Source: Antedon mediterranea (Eukaryota > Echinodermata > Crinoidea > Comatulida > Antedonidae). Taken from it: a DNA stretch of 60,000 bases. Positions within the stretch are counted from its first letter, which is position 1; each line of letters opens with the position of its first letter. A program made the position numbers and the translations under genes. The notes beneath the pieces were generated by a model that worked only from the letters and a program-made list of their open reading frames with translations, ran no database searches and was not told the origin of the DNA. The stretch spans positions 8,468,312 to 8,528,311 of the forward strand of contig NC_092675.1 of assembly GCF_964355755.1 (NCBI RefSeq). The letters run 5' to 3'. Positions 57,101-60,000 of this stretch are shown one piece after another.

Positions 57101-58122
57101 AGTTCATGAACAGATTTCCTTGAATTTCAATAGACATGTTCTGTAAGATATCTATTTACATATACACTGAAAAATGATACTATACTGTACTTAGCAAAAT
57201 TCTATTTTACAAGTAAAAATAAACAAGCGGTGCACAATTCACACAACTTATGTAAATGAATAAGAGCTGGAACCAAACTATTACCAACCAAATTTGAATA
57301 ATTACCAATCAAGCATACTGCTTATTATGGTGTTAATGGTATATGCACAAATTAACCTATAATTTGACCATGCACTGAAATTATAGCTTGCTTGAATACA
57401 AACGAAATTATTACTGTAGTCTTGAAATAATGCATGCGAATAGTGTAACAGTCAAATAATAACTATTGTAGGTATGAGTCACGTAAGAATGATATTTTGC
57501 AGTTATATAGACATCATATTATTTCCAGTAGGCTGGTTGCCTATGGCCATAAACACATATTTTCTATTTTTTTTTTAGAAATAAAGTTTACCTCAGCATC
57601 TAATTTCTGGAGAATTCGAACTTCACCATTGAAAGGTCCAACAGATAAATAGTTAGGTTGTGATTGATCCTGCTTTATTATTCCATAAGTAACTGAAGCA
57701 CCCTCTGGATCACTTCCTGATAGTGTTAGTATCAGACTCCCTATAAAAAAACAAAATAAAATAATAATTAAAAAATCATAATAGATATTTCATGAAAAAT
57801 GCATGTGTTGTAAATGAAATCGTAAAGCTGTTGCTGTTACACAGTAGACCATTTTTTTTTTCTTATTCTTTACTGTCAAGAGAAACATACAAAACAGACA
57901 GAAATAAGTTATAATTATAATTATTAATAATAAAATGAAATTATAATGCTAATAATAAACTGCATTTTATTTATTGTAGTTCATTTAGTTTTTTGCACTT
58001 GATTTTTAAACCTAAACAAATTTAAAACGTCTTACCAACTGGCTTATCTTCTTCAATTAGATATACCGTTGCTGGTTGGCCTAAAGTATCAAATTGTGGA
58101 ATATCATCTGTGGGTGCATTAT
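16124..58122 (-). CDS. CDH23: Cadherin-23 orthologue, gene-level span (61 exons in window, 32 EC repeats)
   Basis: CDH23 is a very large single-pass cadherin. In vertebrates it pairs with PCDH15 to form hair-cell tip links; in invertebrates it is a long adhesion molecule. Sixty-one exons join with every phase consistent: 11867 bases, about 3954 residues, stop at 16124-16126. Counting DxNDN-type linkers gives 31 linkers and so 32 EC repeats, then a membrane-adjacent domain (IYVLDPNQRVVIVINAP, LLSNITQGIVFIDD), one transmembrane helix (about residues 3546-3570) and a ~384-residue tail. Orthology rests on matches to CDH23 in EC1 (YLIEEDKPVG), the EC2/3 linker DVQDSLPVF, the NENDN linker before EC5, the membrane-adjacent domain and the cytoplasmic NPMWLD. 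Vertebrate CDH23 has 27 ECs and about 3350 residues. The extra length is mainly five more ECs plus a longer tail. Introns, mostly 0.2-2.3 kb, are rich in MITEs and relics. The signal-peptide exon is not identified. Confidence 0.93.
17225..17830 (-). pseudogene. Dead LINE reverse-transcriptase fragment
   Basis: Minus-strand reading gives, in broken frames: VPTEWKSANIIPIPKV (about 17765-17808), SDLRPISLTSVSGKLIG, LVDHQILIDKLIQ (about 17521-17560), NGGVSQGSWLGPVLFIVF (about 17365-17415) and TYMDDTTVS (17307-17318, the YMDD active site). These are the ordered RT blocks of a non-LTR retrotransposon. Frameshifts and stops separate them. It sits in the last CDH23 intron. Confidence 0.85.
18144..18234 (-). 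CDS. CDH23: CDH23 exon 60: cytoplasmic NPxWLD motif
   Basis: Encodes NNPMWLDREDSMSDWPDSIS to RQVPYR. NPMWLD corresponds to the conserved NPVWLD of vertebrate CDH23 tails and is strong support for orthology. Confidence 0.92.
18760..18895. repeat. Foldback MITE, same family as 54.7-55.9 kb
   Basis: Near-palindrome: TGCAATAGGGAAAATAATTT...TTGAAAGATGAAA faces TATCTTTCACCTCATGAAAT...CTATTGCA. It resembles the terminal palindromes of the larger element. Confidence 0.7.
18909..19153. repeat. MITE copy A (ends GGGGAACAATACATCTTTAA)
   Basis: Aligns by eye to copies at 24998-25326 and 51290-51577: the same order of AAAAATTGGAT, a run of A, AATTTAAAGCAAAA, a TGGTTTTTTGGTTGAA-like block and TTCATGTTTTTGGGG. 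The left terminal repeat seems truncated. Confidence 0.75.
19678..19758 (-). CDS. CDH23: CDH23 exon 59: juxtamembrane cytoplasmic
   Basis: Encodes NSRKKLSMRDGVSYGNSQNL to DPYDFQ. The basic stop-transfer cluster follows the membrane helix. Confidence 0.9.
19801..19823. repeat. (TA)n microsatellite
   Basis: About eleven TA units in a CDH23 intron. Confidence 0.95.
20366..20490 (-). CDS. CDH23: CDH23 exon 58: transmembrane helix
   Basis: Encodes PLVTNSGGEDWAL, then the hydrophobic MEIALIAIAILIFIGTLAFC and IIICFLQK. Single-pass type I topology, with Lys/Arg beginning the cytoplasmic side. Confidence 0.95.
20669..20882 (-). CDS. CDH23: CDH23 exon 57: membrane-adjacent domain
   Basis: Encodes LLSNITQGIVFIDDILLYTT to INALFGIAEVY. 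LLSNIT and the run up to RIDQNSDLINALF match the CDH23-specific membrane-proximal region rather than a further EC repeat. Confidence 0.93.
21130..21218 (-). CDS. CDH23: CDH23 exon 56: membrane-adjacent domain start
   Basis: Encodes IYVLDPNQRVVIVINAPIEE to EEQLI; the donor splits a Glu codon. The YVL-x-x-x-QRV-x-IVIN pattern is typical of CDH23 at this site. Confidence 0.92.
21641..21918 (-). CDS. CDH23: CDH23 exon 55: EC32
   Basis: Encodes IAAEADIRTEVYQMNAEDPD to GISSLAILK, the last EC. It lacks a C-terminal DxNDN linker because the membrane-adjacent domain follows. Confidence 0.92.
21964..22103. repeat. Foldback MITE (~140 bp)
   Basis: Left arm AGCCTTGTTTACACTATCAA faces right arm TTGATAGTCTAGACAGAGCT, and an inner pair CAACAAAATGTGATGTG faces CATATCACACTTTTGTTG. 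Intronic. Confidence 0.75.
22475..22735 (-). CDS. CDH23: CDH23 exon 54: EC31 to EC32
   Basis: Encodes GNDPVTFSLNKESGELFLIG to FAKDEYIA, with linker DVNDNGPVF. It contains SQRKRRS (RKRR at 22581-22592), which fits the furin-type consensus R-x-K/R-R. Confidence 0.93.
23287..23521 (-). CDS. CDH23: CDH23 exon 53: EC30 to EC31
   Basis: Encodes LILTAKDNGVPRQTTQQEII to FYYFIV. Linker DVDDNEPGF corresponds to the DIDDNEP linker near the end of vertebrate CDH23. Confidence 0.92.
23671..24490 (+). mobile_element. 0.8-kb repeat, copy 1 (inverted partner at 40070-40858)
   Basis: Runs from TAGTCGCGTGGAAGCGAC to GCACGCGACTTA, with short inverted ends (GTCGCGTG/CACGCGAC) and internal GTCT/GTCG tetranucleotide runs near both ends (about 23705-23800 and 24395-24465). 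The CpG-rich middle carries repeated GCGC and ACGCATGCGTACGC. No ORF supports a protein. The flank TAATGGCTGTGGCC is shared with copy 2, so the true element may extend a little further. Confidence 0.85.
24532..24729 (-). CDS. CDH23: CDH23 exon 52: EC30
   Basis: Encodes NVEARYLIATVLATDGDDGS to REEQAIYT, with FDREEQ as the DRE-type calcium motif. Confidence 0.92.
24998..25326. repeat. MITE copy B, complete, TIR TTAAAGATGTATTGTCCCC
   Basis: Left end TTAAAGATGTATTGTCCCC mirrors right end GGGGACAATACATCTTTAA almost perfectly. Non-coding, ~329 bp, in the intron between CDH23 exons 51 and 52. Copies A and C share its interior. Confidence 0.85.
25538..25761 (-). CDS. CDH23: CDH23 exon 51: EC29 to EC30
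   Basis: Encodes VFIIDQQSGTISTGKLLYEQ to QRLTIPE. The linker reads DENNHKPVF, missing the second Asp of DxNDN. Confidence 0.92.
26200..26383 (-). CDS. CDH23: CDH23 exon 50: EC28 to EC29
   Basis: Encodes VTITIEDINDVVPHFETLS to YSIIDGNIG; linker DINDVVPHF. Confidence 0.92.
26564..26781 (-). CDS. CDH23: CDH23 exon 49: EC28
   Basis: Encodes HEVGKCSAVDSDAGTDSSQV to KDGLAKTTQ, with LLDRES calcium motif. Confidence 0.92.
26971..27171 (-). CDS. CDH23: CDH23 exon 48: EC27 to EC28
   Basis: Encodes DSGFVITAKNLDFESIRAFS to FFVAENVTI; linker DVNDHSPVF. Confidence 0.92.
27756..27849 (-). CDS. CDH23: CDH23 exon 47: EC27
   Basis: Encodes VARVTAIDADQNSELSYSIT to GTFKIL. Confidence 0.9.
27978..28118 (-). 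CDS. CDH23: CDH23 exon 46: EC26 to EC27
   Basis: Encodes ISDNGVPQMSSQALVDVIIS to SEDSSIDNV; linker DVNDNNPTF. Confidence 0.92.
28408..28517 (-). CDS. CDH23: CDH23 exon 45: EC26
   Basis: Encodes FQSLLRINSSTGELFTLVSL to ITLTVN, with LDRES motif. Confidence 0.9.
29061..29238 (-). CDS. CDH23: CDH23 exon 44: EC25 to EC26
   Basis: Encodes VIVTVDDVNEFPPLPSMDHY to SIIDTTYQ. The linker is DVNEFPPLP: Glu replaces the second Asp and the usual Phe is lost. Confidence 0.9.
29571..29658 (+). repeat. Minisatellite, about 4 x 22 bp
   Basis: Imperfect head-to-tail copies of a unit like GGGTACATATCTGAGACAG in a CDH23 intron. Confidence 0.9.
29718..29837 (-). CDS. CDH23: CDH23 exon 43: EC25
   Basis: Encodes GQIIVSAPLDRENEAVYTLT to NNRRESSTQ. 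The DNPSG...NRRE segment matches the same stretch of vertebrate CDH23 (EC23 there). Confidence 0.93.
30010..30289. mobile_element. piggyBac-like MITE, 280 bp
   Basis: Ends CCCTTTGAAGAC and GTCTTCAAAGGG are inverted repeats flanked on both sides by TTAA (30006-30009, 30290-30293), the piggyBac target. No coding capacity. Confidence 0.8.
30368..30882 (-). CDS. CDH23: CDH23 exon 42: EC23, EC24 and start of EC25
   Basis: The longest ectodomain exon. It runs from VVRIEISDENDNAPMFASP to QGKFSIDKMT and includes two linkers, DENDNAPMF and DINDNNPVF, so a whole EC24 sits in one exon. Confidence 0.94.
31037..31490 (-). CDS. CDH23: CDH23 exon 41: EC22 to EC23
   Basis: Encodes VANPLDFEQQQIYNLIVSAS to LIVPSTSDPN; linker DVNDSPPRF. 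Confidence 0.93.
31535..31830. repeat. Relic of the 54.7-55.9 kb foldback family
   Basis: Shares TATATAACGCCTAAATAAATTC, the CAATAGTACTCACTATTAAATG-type block and CATCGCCACCTATTTTGTACTTTCGCC with 55.09-55.35 kb, in the same order. Confidence 0.75.
31930..32042 (-). CDS. CDH23: CDH23 exon 40: EC22
   Basis: Encodes TNVIQLFASDPDGYSLTFKL to DSNGIIK. Confidence 0.9.
32458..32649 (-). CDS. CDH23: CDH23 exon 39: EC21 to EC22
   Basis: Encodes IITTSSVLDYEEDASFYFNV to VTIAENAIQ; linker NVNDEVPVF. Confidence 0.92.
32823..32928 (-). CDS. CDH23: CDH23 exon 38: EC21
   Basis: Encodes LTAINALDGDTGSSNDITYA to FFTIDQKT. Confidence 0.9.
33059..33178 (-). CDS. CDH23: CDH23 exon 37: EC20 to EC21
   Basis: Encodes TTTTVTITVLDINELPLEFS to PSGTLIEM. 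The linker is DINELPLEF, lacking the second Asp and the final Asn of DxNDN and with the Pro-x-Phe shifted. Confidence 0.88.
33301..33411 (-). CDS. CDH23: CDH23 exon 36: EC20
   Basis: Encodes MSGELFVNRSLDSETQSLYE to NLGDSRT; LDSET replaces the usual LDRE. Confidence 0.9.
33739..33945 (-). CDS. CDH23: CDH23 exon 35: EC19 to EC20
   Basis: Encodes MILNVQVMDQNDNSPVFINL to GAFIMDE; linker DQNDNSPVF. Confidence 0.92.
34150..34283 (-). CDS. CDH23: CDH23 exon 34: EC19
   Basis: Encodes TFSINTITGILSIKGNVVLD to GSPSLVGM. Confidence 0.91.
34778..34955 (-). CDS. CDH23: CDH23 exon 33: EC18 to EC19
   Basis: Encodes LTVEVDDINDVFPTFPSSFV to SLGNESS. DINDVFPTFP followed by GP-x-x-x-x-EG resembles the vertebrate EC16/17 junction, in keeping with an offset of two repeats. 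Confidence 0.93.
35121..35231 (-). CDS. CDH23: CDH23 exon 32: EC18
   Basis: Encodes GLIKTIKALDREITEQYLLI to NRQTGTTT. Confidence 0.9.
35400..35700 (+). pseudogene. LINE C-terminal relic (CR1/L2-like) with (GATT)n tail
   Basis: Plus-strand reading gives KYLSELLSFEVRKRELRSSN, then STVGPRLWNNLPLHIR, a stop, and SKSLDSFKSLLKTHIFLL. The RLWN-x-LP-x-x-IR-x...FK-x-x-LKTH-x-F pattern is the extreme C-terminus of CR1/L2-type ORF2 proteins. It ends near a GATTGATTGATT run, a usual 3' tail. Lies in a CDH23 intron, opposite in orientation to the gene. Confidence 0.75.
35799..36020 (-). CDS. CDH23: CDH23 exon 31: EC17 to EC18
   Basis: Encodes ASTYVIISILDDNDNAPVFE to NVFIINSTT; linker DDNDNAPVF. Confidence 0.93.
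36153..36377 (-). CDS. CDH23: CDH23 exon 30: EC17
   Basis: Encodes NSLANKFVVQVQASDADSVG to LGNPPMQ, with LDREV. Confidence 0.93.
36797..36925 (-). CDS. CDH23: CDH23 exon 29: EC16 to EC17
   Basis: Encodes VSASDRGIPSMQNFLLITVL to ITASILE; linker DVNDNAPEF. Confidence 0.92.
37122..37250 (-). CDS. CDH23: CDH23 exon 28: EC16
   Basis: Encodes ILYNFVSGNEDDFFSVSVLT to KSTFLLN, with IDRET. Confidence 0.9.
37510..37761 (-). CDS. CDH23: CDH23 exon 27: EC15 to EC16
   Basis: Encodes GEITTIALLDREASSDISFT to QIGPNSQ; linker DVNDNKPMF. The donor GTTTGT is weaker than its neighbours. Confidence 0.91.
38182..38277 (-). CDS. CDH23: CDH23 exon 26: EC15
   Basis: Encodes VTAVDGDGQTSVVYSIDANS to FEINPAT. Confidence 0.9.
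38544..38725. repeat. Foldback MITE, ~180 bp
   Basis: Left arm AAGCGTGGTTCCCACTAGCA and the ACGTAACGCAACGCAAG block mirror CTTGCGTTGCGTTTACGTCC and TAGTGGGAACCAAGCTT on the right. Intronic. Confidence 0.8.
38890..39143 (-). CDS. CDH23: CDH23 exon 25: EC14 to EC15
   Basis: Encodes NQMDMFGLNPTSGSLSLRRS to IGHLVMQ; linker NVNDEVPLF. ATDQSPPNN-x-G matches vertebrate EC12. Confidence 0.93.
39506..39682 (-). CDS. CDH23: CDH23 exon 24: EC13 to EC14
   Basis: Encodes TVRITVIDVNDEVPLFTQEL to SYSIVN. DVNDEVPLFTQ-x-x-Y corresponds to the vertebrate EC11/12 junction. Confidence 0.93.
39820..39960 (-). repeat. Repeat copy giving the empty site of the 44.6-kb piggyBac-like element
   Basis: Read on the minus strand it parallels 44519-44586 plus 45451-45474: AGACT...TTTATGTAGAGCAT...TGTTTGTCTTGTGAACAGGATTG, then a TTAA (39859-39862) followed by GAAAGATATTGAA. 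No insertion at that TTAA. Confidence 0.75.
40070..40858 (-). mobile_element. 0.8-kb repeat, copy 2, inverted relative to 23671-24490
   Basis: Reverse complement of copy 1 with very high identity over hundreds of bases, including the block GATTCCTGGCCATAAGGAAT and tetranucleotide runs at both ends (here GACA/GACC). Lies in the intron between CDH23 exons 23 and 24. Confidence 0.85.
41071..41565 (-). CDS. CDH23: CDH23 exon 23: EC12 and EC13
   Basis: A long exon from DNGLITYSILNGNIGNVFRI to ANPDGQQST; linker DFNDNKPIF. Confidence 0.94.
42182..42500 (-). CDS. CDH23: CDH23 exon 22: EC11 to EC12
   Basis: Encodes VQVSDIDSTSSLSFLFINTS to EVSASDVDE; linker DVNDNAPQF. Confidence 0.93.
43059..43204 (-). 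CDS. CDH23: CDH23 exon 21: EC10 to EC11
   Basis: Encodes GDVSQSATNLAEISIMVIDV to IGTSVGM; linker DVNDNPPVS. Confidence 0.91.
43351..43519 (-). CDS. CDH23: CDH23 exon 20: EC10
   Basis: Encodes VQATDFDEGKNSDLVYTLNP to TLFVHVRD, with IDRED. Confidence 0.91.
43653..43891 (-). CDS. CDH23: CDH23 exon 19: EC9 to EC10
   Basis: Encodes LFTLSSSGGDLILSKHLNRE to SSPALLLQ. Linker DVNDNFPIW, with Trp, corresponds to the DINDNHPTW linker after vertebrate EC7. Confidence 0.92.
44264..44586 (+). repeat. tRNA-derived SINE with a quadruplicated A-box region
   Basis: A tRNA-like head has TGGCCTGGTGGTTA (A box) and GGTTCAAGTCC (B box, 44452-44462). The 27-bp A-box segment is present four times head to tail (44315-44422). 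It continues with a repeat-derived tail that the piggyBac-like element interrupts at 44587. Confidence 0.8.
44591..45446. mobile_element. piggyBac-like non-autonomous element, 856 bp
   Basis: Ends CCCTTTCACTGCG and CGCAGTGAAAGGG are inverted and flanked by TTAA (44587-44590, 45447-45450). The 3' side holds two copies of a palindromic TACCCGGTA-x-TACCGGGTA block (about 45365-45435). No transposase ORF. Confidence 0.88.
45547..45649 (-). CDS. CDH23: CDH23 exon 18: EC9
   Basis: Encodes NLMPDTSIGKVSATDADSIL to SIISGNEN. Confidence 0.9.
45959..46058 (-). CDS. CDH23: CDH23 exon 17: EC8 to EC9
   Basis: Encodes TGMAIAIVEIFIQDVNDNAP to YNFEVME; linker DVNDNAPVF. Confidence 0.91.
46189..46503 (-). 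repeat. Tandem array duplicating an exon-intron junction (six 5' splice sites)
   Basis: The string TACGCAGGTGG recurs at 46201, 46253, 46305, 46361, 46417 and 46473 (spacing 52, 52, 56, 56, 56). On the minus strand each copy reads CCACCTGC|GTAAGT, so each carries the last ~28 bases of CDH23 exon 16 and its donor. Confidence 0.95.
46476..46600 (-). CDS. CDH23: CDH23 exon 16: EC8
   Basis: Encodes GLFIIDSLVGNISTTGRLDY to SLPVPP, ending within an Ala codon. I used the donor nearest the exon. The other five donors in the array would read into GTA AGT AAA TAT AAT TAA, a stop. Confidence 0.88.
46725..46965. repeat. Relic of the 54.7-55.9 kb foldback family
   Basis: Shares TTTATGAGTACAATGGTACAAATAAT and CATGTGACCCACATTC...TCAAATGACAAGAATTTATT with the large foldback element, in the same order. 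Confidence 0.7.
47044..47174 (-). CDS. CDH23: CDH23 exon 15: EC8
   Basis: Encodes LITAYLPENATVGEQVYIVT to SIIDGNDD. Confidence 0.9.
47637..47742 (-). CDS. CDH23: CDH23 exon 14: EC7 to EC8
   Basis: Encodes VVAMDGGQGLNQMSSFAIVT to DPVFED; linker DVNDNDPVF. DGG-x-G-x-NQ matches vertebrate EC7. Confidence 0.91.
47995..48370 (+). repeat. Possible LINE 3' relic
   Basis: Plus strand reads NLRTRHEFGIPRFHEV near 48010-48060, reminiscent of the YN-x-R-x-x-x-x-x-IP region near the C-terminus of some ORF2 proteins, followed by AT-rich sequence with an AATAAA near 48330. Weak. Confidence 0.25.
48731..48982 (-). CDS. CDH23: CDH23 exon 13: EC7
   Basis: Begins with linker DINDNAPIF and runs to DADGEMHTIVFE. 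Confidence 0.92.
49159..49410 (-). CDS. CDH23: CDH23 exon 12: EC6
   Basis: Encodes ANDPDVSNNYVRYYFLQTFS to DFSTINVYIA. Confidence 0.91.
50030..50279 (-). CDS. CDH23: CDH23 exon 11: EC5 to EC6
   Basis: Encodes FEINSTTGEISVEQQLDYEE to GKEVTIVR; linker DVNDNPPQF. Confidence 0.92.
50516..50742 (-). CDS. CDH23: CDH23 exon 10: EC4 to EC5
   Basis: Encodes IIATDSTTETLSSEASIMIN to TLSGSD. Linker NENDNTPTF matches the NENDN linker at the same position in vertebrate CDH23. Confidence 0.92.
51050..51250 (+). repeat. tRNA-derived SINE-like repeat
   Basis: Has GGGTTTGAACCT (B-box-like, near 51088-51103), then CCTTAGGAAAGATGCTTTAA, CATTGCCTCGTCCTTCGAAT and GGGATGTAAAGCC, a block resembling conserved 3' cores of marine-animal SINEs. 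Confidence 0.5.
51290..51577. repeat. MITE copy C (same family as 24998-25326)
   Basis: Shares ATATGTCATTTTAATGTCAC, the AATAACTTGATTAAAACTGC block, AAGTCTGATTTTATTAATC and the end GGGGACAATATATCTTTAA. Confidence 0.8.
51828..51977 (-). CDS. CDH23: CDH23 exon 9: EC4
   Basis: Encodes GTNADFTLRLHGMYSELFSP to RQSYSLQ, with IDYES. Confidence 0.9.
52120..52293 (-). CDS. CDH23: CDH23 exon 8: EC3 to EC4
   Basis: Encodes ATEVGGNATVKTTFSISVED to VVSDADL. Linker DVSDQPPTF; SEFAQHG-x-x-LPL parallels vertebrate EC4. Confidence 0.92.
52429..52530 (+). repeat. Dispersed repeat copy, shared with 8161-8260
   Basis: Same ordered blocks (ATGTGAAAAATAAGTTGA, GCTATAAATACCAGC) as in PIWI intron 8. Confidence 0.6.
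53002..53193 (-). CDS. CDH23: CDH23 exon 7: EC3
   Basis: Encodes GTVVTTVSAVDQDTGVPNMI to GIIQLTVM, with IDREM. Confidence 0.92.
53349..53474 (-). CDS. CDH23: CDH23 exon 6: EC2 to EC3
   Basis: Encodes DFGTPPLENTTSFILDVLDV to TVQENAPI. The unusual linker DVQDSLPVF corresponds to the DVQD linker after EC2 of vertebrate CDH23. Confidence 0.94.
53610..53714 (-). CDS. CDH23: CDH23 exon 5: EC2
   Basis: Encodes NTSVISVDLVSGEVRLRETL to YQFTIKAN. Confidence 0.9.
54150..54180. repeat. (ATT)n microsatellite
   Basis: About ten ATT units in the CDH23 intron between exons 4 and 5. Confidence 0.95.
54503..54679 (-). CDS. CDH23: CDH23 exon 4: EC1 to EC2
   Basis: Encodes TEAPSSIIILDINDNAPQFV to GAEYRILE; first canonical linker DINDNAPQF. 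Confidence 0.94.
54727..55933. mobile_element. Composite foldback element, 1.2 kb
   Basis: Both ends are themselves near-palindromes: 54727-54895 centred on AACGAGGCAAAGCCGAGTT, and about 55788-55933 centred on AACTCGGCTTTGCCTCGTT. The outer ends CAAATAATGAATG/CATTCATTATTTG are inverted and flanked by TA. Inside, about 54930-55040 is inverted against about 55080-55200 (CATGTGACCCACATTCGTCC and relatives). No ORF. Confidence 0.82.
56274..56327 (-). CDS. CDH23: CDH23 exon 3: EC1 end
   Basis: An 18-residue exon, TDIVIGVSFTISDGTNNP. In frame with both neighbours. Confidence 0.88.
56480..57040. repeat. GC-richer repeat interrupted by a foldback element
   Basis: Base composition is clearly higher in GC than the flanks, suggesting imported repeat sequence of unknown class. 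The foldback at 56631-56807 splits it. Confidence 0.5.
56631..56807. mobile_element. Nested foldback MITE, 177 bp
   Basis: ATAAGGTTTATCGCAAA at the left is the exact complement of TTTGCGATAAACCTTAT at the right. Inner arms GGGAAGGGTTTGGGAGC and GCTCCTAACCCTTCCC, and CACCACC/GGTGGCG, also pair around a short AT-rich loop. Confidence 0.88.
57592..57740 (-). CDS. CDH23: CDH23 exon 2: EC1
   Basis: Encodes SLILTLSGSDPEGASVTYGI to ILQKLDAE. LDAE stands where LDRE is usual. Confidence 0.92.
58036..58122 (-). CDS. CDH23: CDH23 exon 1 of window: start of EC1
   Basis: Encodes NAPTDDIPQFDTLGQPATVY to LIEEDKPV. It begins with the last two bases of a codon, so an upstream coding exon (signal peptide) is required. 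IPQFDT...YLIEEDKPVG parallels the start of EC1 in mature vertebrate CDH23. Confidence 0.9.
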
Positions 58123-60000
58123 CTGTTAAAAATATTGATTTGGATCATTTAATAACAAACTATGATTAATATAAGAGTACAATGGTACAGTAATGAAAAG
58201 TAAATTTAGGTAATGGCATTGCTAATAAAAGTAAGAAGGAATATTTTTAAAATACATAATAACATAATAATGATTCATTGTTAAATATTTAGCTATGCTG
58301 AGACTCGGCTTGACAGATAAACTTTATGTCAAGGGTCAACATAAAACTAAAATGTGTTCTTCGCATGTGTAATGTGTGCATTGAAATTTTGAAATGCTCA
58401 GATTATTTCTAATCTATTTAAAGAGCATGTTTGAAGAGATATAACAGTGACTTTTTATTGTTAGGCACACACATTTTTATCCTGTACAGCATGTACAGTA
58501 GAGTAAGTAATCTAGAAATACCATTCTTGCAATTGATATTTGTTTTTCATATGTGATAAATTCCATTCATGTTCATGAACTCTGAATGTAAAGAAACAAT
58601 AAGCAATTTAATGCAAATTTTGTGTAAATGCCCATTTAGAATATATTTTAGCTCCTCAGAATGAAAGTTGAGCACCTATTTTTGTATGCATGTGCAATTT
58701 TGGCATATCGTATCTCACATATATTTTCTCGATTTCAAATTGTTATTCCTGAAACTTTCATGAGATACAGTAGTTAACTGTGCCCAGACATTACCAGAAC
58801 CAGATGACTGCGACATTAGATTGTTTATTGTACAATCATATGACATTTTTTAATTATTATTTATATTTTGAAATATGTCATGTCGAAGATTGAAAATTTT
58901 ACATCATAAACATTGCATACAATTGTTATGTTTATGATATGTACTCTTTATGATTTGTAATGGTTTTTAACATAGTTGTAGCATATAAAAAAATTGTTAA
59001 AAACACATCATTATCAATGATAATTTTAACACAAAAAGAAAAAAAAATGTTACAAGACATGTTTCAAAAGAACTGAGTTTTCAAATGGCGGGTGTCGTTG
59101 GGGAAAAAATTAGTCACCTGAGTACCAACAAAAGCCTATGCATACACATAAGCAGTTCTTACACAACCTATTGTTTGAAAATTTAGTTTTTGTGGGTCTG
59201 TTGTCAGTGATGATTATGTAATGCCTTTGACACAGATATAACCGCTTACAGTATTATTACAAACTTTTTTTCTTGCTGCTTAAAATTCAATAAACAATAA
59301 TTGAATAAAAAATAAAAAGTTTTTGTTGACTAGTATACTACTAGATAAATCAATTCAAATTTTCTAAAGTGTAATATCTGTGACGAAAGAGTCTTGAATG
59401 AGTTTAGTATTGGGAGATTTGACAATCAACTCATCATGATAAATCATCATTACAGTACGTTAATGATTTTCTATGGATCTTGTCTTTTTATACTGTACAT
59501 TCACTACAGTACTGTAGGTTAATACTTGTGTACTGCCATAATCCTGGCAGGACAACAATCACTTAATATTGCTCTTATTTGGTAAAAAAAATAAAGAGCA
59601 TTGCAATATAGTTAGTACAGTAAAATATATATCATCATGTTTCTGCTGCAACAAATTCATAAATTATGTTTATATTGTACACATGAGAAATTTCAGAGAA
59701 GATACACAAAGAAACCAAGTTATTAAAGAATTCTCACACTGTAAAAGCAGATAATATAGAGAGAGTCAAATCACTATTCAACATGCAAACTAACATTAGT
59801 TATTGAATTATCATCATTATAAGTCATAGATATCTATAGTTGGCTAGCACTTTAAGAACCTTGTAATGAAAGAAAACATTAGTAATAAAAACAATATTTG
59901 TTTAGAGCAAGTCTATGAAAAAGAAACTAAGTTTAATGACAAGTGCAAGCAACCTTAAATTCTTGAGCATTATACCAACTTGATCATGCGTCTCAATTTT
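58123..60000. other. Upstream of first recognised CDH23 exon; no gene seen
   Basis: AT-rich sequence without a convincing minus-strand signal-peptide exon of the right phase, RNA gene or large repeat. Probably a 5' intron of CDH23. Confidence 0.5.

Noticed and set aside
59118-59143. Candidate CDH23 signal-peptide exon (MHRLLLVL) on the minus strand
   Set aside because: Too short, with a weak donor (GTGACT) and phase 2, whereas the first EC1 exon needs phase 1.

Overview
Animal (metazoan) nuclear DNA: AT-rich, intron-dense with short exons and canonical GT..AG junctions, and full of small DNA-transposon relics, SINEs and dead LINEs. Two recognisable genes lie tail to tail. Gene content and sequence style suit a marine invertebrate deuterostome such as an echinoderm; that placement is inference.

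Layout. (1) 1-1750: upstream DNA with one small ORF of unknown nature (305-547). (2) 1751-13648, plus strand: fifteen exons of a PIWI-clade Argonaute. They join in one frame to about 749 residues (end of the N-terminal region, PAZ, MID and PIWI domains, stop) with an intact D-E-D-H catalytic tetrad. The first ~100 residues are not in evidence. Its 2.3-kb intron 12 holds three terminal-inverted-repeat elements. (3) 13649-16123: the two 3' ends, with poly(A) signals in both directions and a SINE-like block between. (4) 16124-58122, minus strand: sixty-one exons of a cadherin-23 (CDH23) orthologue. They join in one frame to about 3954 residues: 32 extracellular cadherin (EC) repeats, a membrane-adjacent domain, one transmembrane helix and a ~384-residue tail ending in a class I PDZ ligand. 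The match to CDH23 covers EC1, the EC2/3 linker, the membrane-adjacent domain, the transmembrane segment and the cytoplasmic NPxWLD motif. The signal-peptide exon was not found. (5) 58123-60000: probable first intron or upstream flank.

The genes have unrelated jobs: germline small-RNA silencing of transposons, and calcium-dependent adhesion or tip-link-type mechanosensation. Nothing suggests they act together. The most notable points are the 32-EC architecture (vertebrate CDH23 has 27), with extra repeats in two blocks; an exon whose 5' splice site sits in a six-copy tandem array; a near-identical 0.8-kb element in two introns in opposite orientation; and a piggyBac-like insertion whose empty target can be read from a related repeat 5 kb away.

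Exon coordinates come from manual splice-site reading. Both genes keep frame across every junction, which is the main support for the models. Comparisons with human CDH23 and PIWIL proteins rest on recalled family knowledge, not on a search.
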